Below the pieces are notes generated by a model. That model saw only the letters and a list, made by a program, of their open reading frames with translations. It made no database searches and was not told the origin of the DNA. From NCBI GenBank assembly GCA_017546745.1, contig JAFYRZ010000118.1:1-8496 (forward strand): a stretch of DNA of 8,496 nucleotides. Direction: 5' to 3'. The DNA is from Clostridia bacterium (lineage in GTDB: Bacteria; Bacillota_A; Clostridia; Oscillospirales; CAG-272). The position numbers were made by a program, and so were the translations under genes. Position 1 is the stretch's first letter. Each line of letters begins with the position of its first letter. Below are positions 1 to 5,731 of the stretch, in pieces.

Positions 1-38
1 CTTTTTGTTCGGTTACACCAAAATGCGGAAGCCCGGAA

Positions 39-1883
39 TTATGAGAACTGCGAATTGTAAAGCGTCGCGTAAAATCCGCCTGCTTTCATAAGAGAGTCGT
101 GATTTCCCGCCTCGCTTATTCTGCCATCGCGGACGACGAGTATCGTGTCCGCGTTCTGTATGGTAGACAGGCGGTGGGCGATAACGAAGCAGGTCCTGTT
201 CTGCATAAGGGCAGACATCGCCTCCTGTATCTTTATCTCCGTGCGCGAGTCAACGTTAGAGGTCGCCTCGTCGAGGATAAGCATAGGCGCGTCCGAAAGC
301 ATCGCACGTGCGATGGTGATAAGCTGGCGCTGACCCTTTGAGATGTTAACACCGTCGTCCGAGAGAATAGTGTTGTATCCGTCGGGCAACGACTCAATAT
401 AGCTGTCTATCCTTGCTGCCTTCGCCGCGGCATAGACCTCCTCGGGCGTTGCGCTCTCCTTGCCGTAAACGATGTTTTCATAGATCGTGCCGCCAAAGAG
501 CCACGTGTCCTGAAGCACCATTGTGTAGGCTAAGCGAAGGTCCTTTCGCTTGATGTCAAGTGCAGGGATACCGTCAAGGCGTATCTCGCCTGACGACGGG
601 TCGTAGAAGCGCATAAGGAGGTTTATGATGGTCGTTTTTCCCGCGCCCGTAGGCCCGACGATCGCTATCGTTTGTCCCGGCCTTGCGGTTATGGTAACGT
701 CGTGGAGAATAGTACGCTCGGGGATATAAGAGAACGTCACCTTGTCAAATTCAACGAGGCCCGAAACCTCGTTAAGCCCGACGGCACCCTCCCTATCGGC
801 AGGCTCGGTCGGCTCGTCGAGTATCTTAAATACGCGCTCGGACGCGGAGAGCGCCGACTGAAACTCGTGCATTATGTTCGCAAACTCGTTTATCGGTCCT
901 GAGAACTTTCTTGAATACTGCACGAACTGCGCAACACCTCCAAGGGTGATGAAGAATATACCGCCCGCCTTGACAGCACCGCTTGAGGAAAGCATATAAA
1001 GAAGTCCGCCGAGCATAGCGATAAGCGAGAGCGAAAGGTTGTTGATAAAGTTTATGGTAGGACCGAGCGTGCCGCCGAAATACTCCGCCTCGTAGTGCGC
1101 GGTCATGGTGTCCTCGTTGCGTGTGTTGAACCTGCCCGAGATTACCTCCTCCTTGCCGTACGCGCTTATGGTCTTCGTGCCCGAGAGCATCTCCTCGGCA
1201 TATCCGTTAAGCTCGCCGAGCATTCTCGAGCGACGTCTGAATAGCGGGCGCACCTTTTTCGAGCGATAGCGCGTGAAGATGATTGACGCGGGGACGGTAA
1301 GGACGAAAATAAGGATCAGGGGCTTTGATATTTGTATCATAAAAATAAGCGAGCCGATGACCGTATAAAGGCTTGTCATAACCTGCACGAGGTCGTGCGA
1401 GAGGGAGGAATTTATCGTGTCGATATCGTAGGACATACGGCTGATAATATCTCCCGTGGGGTGCGTGTCAAAGTAGTTAACGGGGAGCGTGCCTAGCTTT
1501 TCAAAGAGCTGACGGCGCATTTTGACAACTATTCTTTGCGAAACCTGCACAATAAGGACGGCAAGACCGTAGGAAAGAAGTGCCGAGAATACGTAGCAGA
1601 GTATCATTTTTACAACGTTCTCGTAGACCGTCGGGAGGTCTACACCGGTGGTAGCCGAGAGCGCGTCTATTGCCGCGCCCGAGAAGCGCGGGCCCATAAG
1701 AGAGAGCTGGTTTGATAAAAGGGTGAGGATTATCGCGGGGAGGAAAAGATACCACTCGGCAAGAACGTATTTTCCGAGCCTTTTTATAATGCCCGCGCGC
1801 TTTCCCTTTTCAACGCGCTCCTGGGCAAAGCTGCTTTGAGCCTCTTTTATAAGCTCGCTTTTGGATTTTCTAAGCTTACTCAA
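39..1883 (-). CDS. ABC exporter half-transporter (permease + ATPase), catalytic-site partner of a heterodimer
   Basis: Type IV ABC exporter subunit of 614 residues: a transmembrane domain fused to an ATPase domain, acting in the cytoplasmic membrane. A basic N-terminal extension (about 1-40) precedes six predicted membrane spans (roughly 42-60, 90-113, 168-184, 187-205, 274-297, 306-322). The ATPase domain shows Walker A GPTGAGKT (410-417), Q-loop Q458, Walker B LILDE (535-539) with the catalytic glutamate, and switch H570. Its signature is ISKGQ (514-518) instead of LSGGQ, so it supplies the weak signature and the intact Walker B. I chose the TTG at 1881-1883 because GGAGG lies 8 nt upstream; the frame opens further to a TTG at 1911-1913, but that start lies ahead of the ribosome site. 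It overlaps the preceding gene by 8 nt, so the two are probably translationally coupled. Substrate is not readable from sequence; multidrug or peptide export is typical of such pairs. Confidence 0.93.
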   Translation of the reverse strand: MSKLRKSKSELIKEAQSSFAQERVEKGKRAGIIKRLGKYVLAEWYLFLPAIILTLLSNQLSLMGPRFSGAAIDALSATTGVDLPTVYENVVKMILCYVFSALLSYGLAVLIVQVSQRIVVKMRRQLFEKLGTLPVNYFDTHPTGDIISRMSYDIDTINSSLSHDLVQVMTSLYTVIGSLIFMIQISKPLILIFVLTVPASIIFTRYRSKKVRPLFRRRSRMLGELNGYAEEMLSGTKTISAYGKEEVISGRFNTRNEDTMTAHYEAEYFGGTLGPTINFINNLSLSLIAMLGGLLYMLSSSGAVKAGGIFFITLGGVAQFVQYSRKFSGPINEFANIMHEFQSALSASERVFKILDEPTEPADREGAVGLNEVSGLVEFDKVTFSYIPERTILHDVTITARPGQTIAIVGPTGAGKTTIINLLMRFYDPSSGEIRLDGIPALDIKRKDLRLAYTMVLQDTWLFGGTIYENIVYGKESATPEEVYAAAKAARIDSYIESLPDGYNTILSDDGVNISKGQRQLITIARAMLSDAPMLILDEATSNVDSRTEIKIQEAMSALMQNRTCFVIAHRLSTIQNADTILVVRDGRISEAGNHDSLMKAGGFYATLYNSQFS

Positions 1884-3591
1884 GGAAAGCACCTCCCATC
1901 TGCGAGTCCGCAATCTCTTTATACTCGGGACAGTCCCTAAGAAGCTCCTCGTGCTTGCCCGAGCCTATTATTTTGCCGTCCTCAAGGACGAGGATAAGGT
2001 CACAGCCCTTTACCGAGCTTACTCTTTGCGCAACCGTAATTACGGTCGTGCCCTGCATTTCCGCGGCAAGAGATGCGCGTAGGGCGGCATCGGTCTTGTA
2101 GTCGAGTGCGCTCGACGAGTCGTCAAGGATAAGCACGTCGGGACTTGCGGCGATAGCCCTCGCGATAAGAAGCCTCTGCCGCTGTCCGCCCGAGAGGTTG
2201 GTGCCCTTGGGAGAGAGCTTGTACTCGTAACCGCCCTCGCAGGCAGAGATAAAGTCGTGCGCTTGCGCTATCCTTGCGGCGCGCTTTATAGCCTCATCAC
2301 CGAGATTTCTTCCGAAATCTATGTTTTCATATATGCTCTCGGAGTAGAGAAAGTCGCTCTGCATAGCCGAGCCGAACATACTCGTAAGCTCCTCTCGCGT
2401 GTAGGAGGTGATAGGCAAGCCGTCTATAAGTATCTCGCCCGCGTCCGCGTCGTAAAAGCGCATAAGAAGCTTTATAAGCGTTGTCTTACCGCTACCGGTA
2501 GCGCCGATAATGCCGAGCGTTCCGCCGCGGCCGATCGAGAACGAAATATCCTCGAGATTGTTCTTTTTGCCAAGATATGAAAACGAAACTTTACAAAACG
2601 TGATATGGTCGTCGCTTTTTCTCTCGCCCTTTTCGGTAAGGAAGAAGGTGTCTGGTGACTCTATCACCTCGTTTACTCTCTTCGCCGAGGCGGCGCATTT
2701 TGTGAACATAACGAACATACGCGAGAGCGCCATCATAGCCATGGATATCGTGGTGAAGTACTGCATAAAGGCGATTACGGTTGCGGCACTCGACTCTCCG
2801 CTTGCTATCCTCGTCGCGGAAAGAGCAACGACACCCGCGATGCCGAGGTTCATAAGAAGGGTCATTATCGGGTTGGGTATGCTCATAACCGTGCCGGCTA
2901 TCTTTTCTCTTCTTGCGAGCGTGCGGCTCACCGCGTCAAAGCGGCGGTTTTCGTACTCGCCCTTGGAGAGCGCCTTTATAACGCGGATACCCTGCGTGTC
3001 CTCGCGGACGACCTTTACCATATCGTCCGTCGCGCGCTGTACCCTTCCGTAAAGCGGAACACCGTTTCTCGAAATAAGATAAACGGTCGCAAAGATAAGC
3101 GGAAAGGTCGCAAGCATAACGAGCGAGAGGTATGCGTCCATAATAAAGGATATCGTCATACCGCCGATAAGAAGTATCGGTGCGCGAACGCCCATTCTCT
3201 GTATCATAAGAACGAAATGGTGGATATTATAGGTGTCCGAGGTTATTCTTGATTCGAGCGAGGCAACGGTAAATGCGTCTCTCTGCCTTGCGCTTAAGTA
3301 GAGCGTTCTTCTGAAAAGCTCGCGGCGCATATCCCTCGCGAAGAGCATAGAAACGTATGCCGCCATTCTGTTCGCGATAATGTTGCCGAAAAGCGCGACC
3401 AGCGCACAGAGTATCATAAGTCCGCCGAAGAGAAGTACCCTCGGCACGCTCTCGGTCTTAATTACGTTATCAAGAATATGGGAGAGAATGACCGGCAAGA
3501 GAAGCTCTGCCACGGTTCCGGTTATCTTGATGACAAGACCTATCGCCATACGTACCTTGTAGGGCGCAAGCCTTTTTATGAGAAATTTCAT
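1876..3591 (-). CDS. ABC exporter half-transporter (permease + ATPase), degenerate-site partner of a heterodimer
   Basis: Second half-transporter, 571 residues, again membrane domain then ATPase domain. Predicted spans lie near 13-35, 50-72, 128-148, 152-175, 235-262 and 268-295. The ATPase domain has Walker A GATGSGKT (363-370), Q-loop Q411 and a canonical LSGGQ (466-470). The Walker B reads LILDD (487-491), so aspartate replaces the catalytic glutamate, and the switch position is Q522 (VAQR) rather than histidine. Both changes are the known hallmark of the degenerate site in heterodimeric exporters such as TM287/288, BmrCD and LmrCD. The ATG at 3589-3591 is chosen because it overlaps the marR stop as ATGA and has AGAGG 7 nt upstream; the longer open frame to 3705 only shadows marR. 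The overlap with the following ABC gene supports a two-subunit complex. Confidence 0.94.
   Translation of the reverse strand: MKFLIKRLAPYKVRMAIGLVIKITGTVAELLLPVILSHILDNVIKTESVPRVLLFGGLMILCALVALFGNIIANRMAAYVSMLFARDMRRELFRRTLYLSARQRDAFTVASLESRITSDTYNIHHFVLMIQRMGVRAPILLIGGMTISFIMDAYLSLVMLATFPLIFATVYLISRNGVPLYGRVQRATDDMVKVVREDTQGIRVIKALSKGEYENRRFDAVSRTLARREKIAGTVMSIPNPIMTLLMNLGIAGVVALSATRIASGESSAATVIAFMQYFTTISMAMMALSRMFVMFTKCAASAKRVNEVIESPDTFFLTEKGERKSDDHITFCKVSFSYLGKKNNLEDISFSIGRGGTLGIIGATGSGKTTLIKLLMRFYDADAGEILIDGLPITSYTREELTSMFGSAMQSDFLYSESIYENIDFGRNLGDEAIKRAARIAQAHDFISACEGGYEYKLSPKGTNLSGGQRQRLLIARAIAASPDVLILDDSSSALDYKTDAALRASLAAEMQGTTVITVAQRVSSVKGCDLILVLEDGKIIGSGKHEELLRDCPEYKEIADSQMGGAFLE
1881..1896 (-). 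promoter_or_regulatory. Ribosome binding site and TTG start of the second ABC gene
   Basis: On the minus strand GGAGG (1892-1896) is followed by 8 nt and a TTG start (1881-1883) that runs into the TAA stop of the preceding gene (TTGAGTAA). This spacing decides the start. The site is wholly inside the coding sequence of the first ABC gene, which favours translational coupling and a fixed ratio of the two subunits. Confidence 0.75.
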
Positions 3592-3609
3592 TCGACGACC
3601 TCTCCTCCC
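3588..3609 (-). promoter_or_regulatory. Coupled stop/start (ATGA) with embedded ribosome site, marR to first ABC gene
   Basis: The TGA of marR (3588-3590) shares bases with the ATG of the ABC gene (3589-3591). Upstream on the minus strand is a purine block GGGAGGAGAGG (3599-3609), so either AGAGG at 7 nt or GGAGG at 12 nt from the start could pair with the 16S tail. The block encodes the last residues of the MarR protein. Confidence 0.7.
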
Positions 3610-4022
3610 ATCGCATCCTTCGCGTTTTTCTCCATTCTGAGAAGCACCGAGTAAAAGACGGCAAGCTCGTCCTCGGGGATATCCTTCTCTATGATACCGT
3701 TCCACTCCGCGGCTATCTCGCGCACCTTGGGGAGCATTTTAAGCATATCCTCGGTTGGGTAAACCAAGGTCTGCCTTTTGTCCTCGGGGTTAAGCTCGCG
3801 GCGCACAAGACCGCGCTCCTCAAGCGAGGAAAGCGCACGGGTCACCGTGCTTTTGTTAAGATAGAGCGCCCTTGCTATCTCGTCCTGTGAGAGCCCGGGA
3901 TGGGCGCATATCGTGAACACGAATACGTGGTGCGCCGCGCAGATATCCGCGCCAAGCCTCTCTTGGCGGAAAGCGGTCTGCAGGCGGTGCAGTCTGTTTA
4001 TCGTTCGCATGGTTTTTGGCAT
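3588..4022 (-). CDS. MarR-family transcriptional regulator of the efflux operon
   Basis: Winged helix-turn-helix regulator of 144 residues, the normal MarR length. Helices at 1-40 would form part of the dimer interface. The DNA-binding unit spans about 44-90: LSQDEIARALYLNKSTVTRAL (helix-turn-helix), then SLEERGLVRRELNPEDKRQTLVYPT, where the R-x-x-NPEDKR stretch is the typical MarR wing. A C-terminal helix pair (95-136) closes the fold. The ATG at 4020-4022 has AAGGAG 8 nt upstream; a second in-frame ATG four codons later has no better site. It is the first gene of the operon and lies downstream of a palindrome at its own promoter, so autorepression and repression of the exporter, relieved by a small ligand that the pump exports, is the expected logic. 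Ligand unknown. Confidence 0.93.
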   Translation of the reverse strand: MPKTMRTINRLHRLQTAFRQERLGADICAAHHVFVFTICAHPGLSQDEIARALYLNKSTVTRALSSLEERGLVRRELNPEDKRQTLVYPTEDMLKMLPKVREIAAEWNGIIEKDIPEDELAVFYSVLLRMEKNAKDAMGGEVVE

Positions 4023-4073
4023 TTTTTCTTCTCCTTGTGCCCGTGATGCTTTTCGCAGAGGGCGGCTTTTTAT

Positions 4074-4089
4074 GGTTGCATCGACAACC
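4074..4089. promoter_or_regulatory. Second, imperfect operator-like palindrome
   Basis: GGTTGCATCGACAACC has 5-bp arms (GGTTG/CAACC) and its inner 14 bases match the neighbouring perfect palindrome at 11 of 14 positions, including GTTGCAT and CAAC. The two centres are 15 bp apart, so two dimers would sit on different faces of the helix. It may be a secondary MarR site, or it may form a small hairpin in the leader RNA. Confidence 0.45.
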
Positions 4090-4103
4090 GTTGCATATGC
4101 AAC
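4090..4103. promoter_or_regulatory. Perfect 14-bp palindrome, probable MarR operator
   Basis: GTTGCATATGCAAC is a perfect inverted repeat starting one base after the -10 hexamer and covering the expected transcription start. The TTGC-N-GCAA type arms and the place at the promoter of a marR gene fit a MarR dimer site that blocks RNA polymerase. Binding is inferred, not shown. Confidence 0.75.
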
Positions 4104-4104
4104 T

Positions 4105-4133
4105 ATTATAGCATCTTACGCGTATTAAGTCAA
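4105..4133 (-). promoter_or_regulatory. Sigma-A promoter of the marR-exporter operon
   Basis: On the minus strand, TTGACT (4128-4133) is separated by exactly 17 bp from TATAAT (4105-4110). The -10 is also preceded by TG one base away (TGCTATAAT), an extended -10. The start of transcription would fall near 4097-4099, inside the adjacent palindrome, giving a leader of about 75 nt. This is a strong promoter that needs a repressor to be kept off. Confidence 0.85.
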
Positions 4134-4306
4134 TAGGGGCGCGCAGTTTTTTGGCGAAGCCGACGCGGCAAGAATAAAAGGCGGTGTCGTCGGTAAAAAT
4201 GAAAAAGAAAATGGGCTGTCACATTTGGTAAGACCGAAAAAGACCGAAAAGAAATAAAAAAGCCTCAAAATAAGCAAAAACTGCCTATCCCCTTTGTCAA
4301 AATAAC
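4134..4306. other. Non-coding intergenic stretch between the marR promoter and the araC terminator
   Basis: Part of a 330-nt gap without a gene (4023-4352). The section is A-rich on the plus strand. It holds a tandem repeat at 4231-4250, one copy of a GGCTGTC motif at 4214-4220, and the distal T-run of the araC terminator near 4256-4266. From 4134 to about 4210 I see no gene, promoter or clear structure. A 67-codon minus-strand frame crosses it but has no ribosome site. Confidence 0.6.
4231..4250. repeat. Tandem 10-bp direct repeat, two copies
   Basis: AGACCGAAAA occurs twice in perfect tandem (4231-4240 and 4241-4250), followed by a degenerate AGAAATAAAA. It could be replication slippage in an A-rich spacer or part of a larger repeat unit. 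No function is evident. Confidence 0.7.
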
Positions 4307-4341
4307 GAGGCTGTCTCAAATTTTGCATTTGAGACAGCCTC
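4256..4341 (-). terminator. Intrinsic terminator region of the araC gene
   Basis: Twelve nt beyond the araC stop, a perfect 14-bp stem (4307-4320 with 4328-4341, arms GAGGCTGTCTCAAA) closes a 7-nt loop. On the minus strand it is followed by GTTATTTTGA, a weak U-tract. Some 40 nt further, GAGGCT (4261-4266) can pair with the AGCCTC of the distal arm and is followed directly by a run of T (4256-4260), giving a second, alternative stop. The stem is symmetrical, but there is no plus-strand gene ending here. Confidence 0.75.
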
Positions 4342-4352
4342 TGTGGACTGTA

Positions 4353-5552
4353 TTATTTCTTTCCGACCGACTCGCGATATGCAGTTGGCGACATACCGGT
4401 ATGGCGCTTAAAGCACTTTGAGAAATGCTGTACGTCAAGAATACCGCAGTGCTGTGCGACCGTTTGTATCTGAAGGTCGCTCTCGGAGAGCAGGCGCATA
4501 GCCTCCTTCATTCTCTGTATTCTTATATAATCCGAGAGGGTAGCACCGTATTCCCTCTTGAATATTGTGGAAAGGTAGCCGAGGCTGACGTTAAGCGCCT
4601 TTGCGACGGTTCCCGGCGAAAGCTCACGCGCGAGGTCGGAGTCTATATAGATTATCGCCTGGCGAATTATCGGGGAATAGCTCTTAAGCGCGTGCTTTCT
4701 TACAAGCTCGCAGTATCCGCGGAACATCTCACCGATAAGCCTTTGCGCGTCTGCGGTGGTGCTCATACGCTCTATCGAGTGGGCAAACTCGGAGGAGATC
4801 CTGTCTATATACATCGGGTGAACGCCGCCCTGCTCGGCGGCCTTTCTCATAAGGGTGTTTATGATGATATAGTAGTTTTTCATATTTCTTAAGGGGTCCT
4901 GCGCCCTTTTCTCAAAGTTGTGCGCAGAGAATGCGGAAAGAAGTGTCGTTTCCTTGTGTATCTGCCCGTTTTTAACCGCCTGGATAAGCTCGTTTTCAAA
5001 CTCGTATCTCTTCTCCATAGCGCGCATGTTCACCATAGCGTCGGCATCCTCGTCTGCCGCCTTTATCGCAACGGTCTTGGTGTCGCCGGTGTACTTTTGG
5101 TCTACGATAGAAAAGGAGGGAGAGTCCCAAAGGCGCTCGCAAAAGGTGGTAAGCATACAGAAAAGAGGGGTGTTATCGTATACTATCGGCAGGCTTTGGT
5201 AAAACTCGCGCAGGTTTTTGTGCTGTAAGGGTGAGATGCCGACCTCCTCCGCGATAAGAAGGATGCTCCTCTCGTCGGTTGCGCGGGTAAGAAACGGTCC
5301 TACAAGCAATACGCGCTCGTTATCAAGCGCAAGGTACGCGTGCGAAAGACCGAAGGAGTCTACCGAGCGGTAAAGCGTTTTTGCCTCAAGGCTGACCGCT
5401 CTTTCTGTATATCCGCCCGTTATGCCGGCATATTCCTCAAAGCCCGAGCGCGAAAGCTCGCGGGGAAGCTCGTCCTTGTTTATTACAGCGCAGGAGAGTC
5501 TGCTTTTTCTGAAGCATTCAACAAGCAGCTGAAGCTCATTTTCGCAAAACAT
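4353..5552 (-). CDS. AraC-family transcriptional regulator of the divergent sugar locus
   Basis: Regulator of 399 residues. The C-terminal AraC/XylS DNA-binding domain covers about 291-395, with two helix-turn-helix units: 311-334 (LSPGTVAKALNVSLGYLSTI and on) and 360-384, closed by the family signature GMSPTAYRES (386-395). The N-terminal part (1-150) is an alpha/beta-like sensor region (AYLALDNERVLLVGPFL at 72-88) that I cannot assign to a named ligand domain, followed by a long helical segment (175-290), a layout common in clostridial AraC regulators. No membrane segment, so it is a cytoplasmic sensor. The ATG at 5550-5552 has GGAGG 10 nt upstream. It is divergent from the sugar symporter across 179 bp, so it most likely activates that operon when the sugar is present. 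It is a single-gene unit ending in its own terminator. Confidence 0.92.
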   Translation of the reverse strand: MFCENELQLLVECFRKSRLSCAVINKDELPRELSRSGFEEYAGITGGYTERAVSLEAKTLYRSVDSFGLSHAYLALDNERVLLVGPFLTRATDERSILLIAEEVGISPLQHKNLREFYQSLPIVYDNTPLFCMLTTFCERLWDSPSFSIVDQKYTGDTKTVAIKAADEDADAMVNMRAMEKRYEFENELIQAVKNGQIHKETTLLSAFSAHNFEKRAQDPLRNMKNYYIIINTLMRKAAEQGGVHPMYIDRISSEFAHSIERMSTTADAQRLIGEMFRGYCELVRKHALKSYSPIIRQAIIYIDSDLARELSPGTVAKALNVSLGYLSTIFKREYGATLSDYIRIQRMKEAMRLLSESDLQIQTVAQHCGILDVQHFSKCFKRHTGMSPTAYRESVGKK

Positions 5553-5589
5553 ATAAAAAAATCCTCCGTTTATTTCCGTTTTTGTTACT

Positions 5590-5618
5590 ATTATACTATA
5601 CTTATTCCCAAAAGTCCA
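5590..5618 (-). promoter_or_regulatory. Probable araC promoter
   Basis: On the minus strand TGGACT (5613-5618, four of six matches to TTGACA) lies 17 bp from a perfect TATAAT (5590-5595). Transcription would start near 5583, giving a leader of about 30 nt that includes the GGAGG at 5563-5567. Confidence 0.65.
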
Positions 5619-5693
5619 TAGTTGATATTAAAAAAATACAAAAATAAATAAAAAAATTACTCACGCAAGCGCCTCGAGTTGTTTTATACTATA
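5591..5693. repeat. Identical 10-mer at both divergent promoters
   Basis: TTATACTATA occurs at 5591-5600 and again at 5684-5693 on the same strand, 93 bp apart. The first copy overlaps the araC -10, the second the symporter -10. TATA-C-TATA is symmetrical about its central base, so each copy can look like a -10 on either strand. It may be coincidence in AT-rich DNA. Confidence 0.5.
5630..5656. promoter_or_regulatory. Phased A-tracts in the divergent promoter region
   Basis: Three A-tracts (5630-5636, 5640-5644, 5650-5656) have centres about 9 and 11 bp apart, close to the helical repeat. Such phasing bends DNA. They lie upstream of both promoters and could act as UP-type elements or help the AraC regulator loop the region. 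Only the tracts are seen; the role is inferred. Confidence 0.45.
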
Positions 5694-5695
5694 AA
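5684..5695 (+). promoter_or_regulatory. Probable activator-dependent -10 region of the symporter operon
   Basis: TATACT (5685-5690) or the overlapping TATAAA (5690-5695) is the only good -10 ahead of the symporter. At 16-18 bp upstream there is nothing like TTGACA (for example CACGCA at 5662-5667). A missing -35 fits a promoter that needs the divergent AraC protein bound nearby. The leader would be about 30-35 nt, with AGAGG (5718-5722) 9 nt before the ATG. Confidence 0.5.
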
Positions 5696-5731
5696 TGGCT
5701 AAAAAATACGCTTTAAGAGAGGAAAAATACT

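Larger units (their letters stand above)
4213..4341. repeat. Candidate small dispersed repeat or MITE-like element
   Basis: The core GGCTGTCWCA occurs as GGCTGTCACA at 4214-4223 and GGCTGTCTCA at 4309-4318, and inverted as TGAGACAGCC at 4330-4339. The outer pair gives imperfect terminal inverted repeats (9 of 10) around about 129 bp without a transposase, and the inner pair forms the araC terminator stem. I see no clear target-site duplication. Whether it is mobile depends on copies elsewhere in the genome, which cannot be seen here. Confidence 0.35.

Noticed and set aside
1..38. Terminator for the exporter operon just after the last stop
   Set aside because: Only 38 nt remain. GGTGTAACC could make a three-pair hairpin at most and no convincing stem with a T-run is visible, so the terminator is probably beyond the edge.
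1884..1913. 10-codon upstream extension of the second ABC gene to a TTG at 1913
   Set aside because: The GGAGG at 1892-1896 would then be inside the gene; spacing fits the TTG at 1883.
2510..3052. 180-codon open frame on the plus strand within the first ABC gene
   Set aside because: It lies antisense to an ABC transporter with intact motifs, and has no ribosome site or recognisable product.
3592..3705. 38-codon upstream extension of the first ABC gene
   Set aside because: It overlaps marR in another frame and the ATG at 3591 has the coupled ATGA junction and ribosome site. The extension is Arg/Gly-rich and not like exporter N-termini.
4125..4328. 67-codon open frame on the minus strand in the intergenic gap
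   Set aside because: Its ATG is in the loop of the araC terminator, it has no ribosome site, and it runs into the marR promoter. It is probably a by-product of the repeat sequence.
5701..5716. cre-like catabolite repression site (AAATACGCTTTA) between the promoter and the symporter start
   Set aside because: It has the central CG and some A/T matches but lacks the TG...CA ends of the cre consensus, and AT-rich spacer gives such matches by chance.
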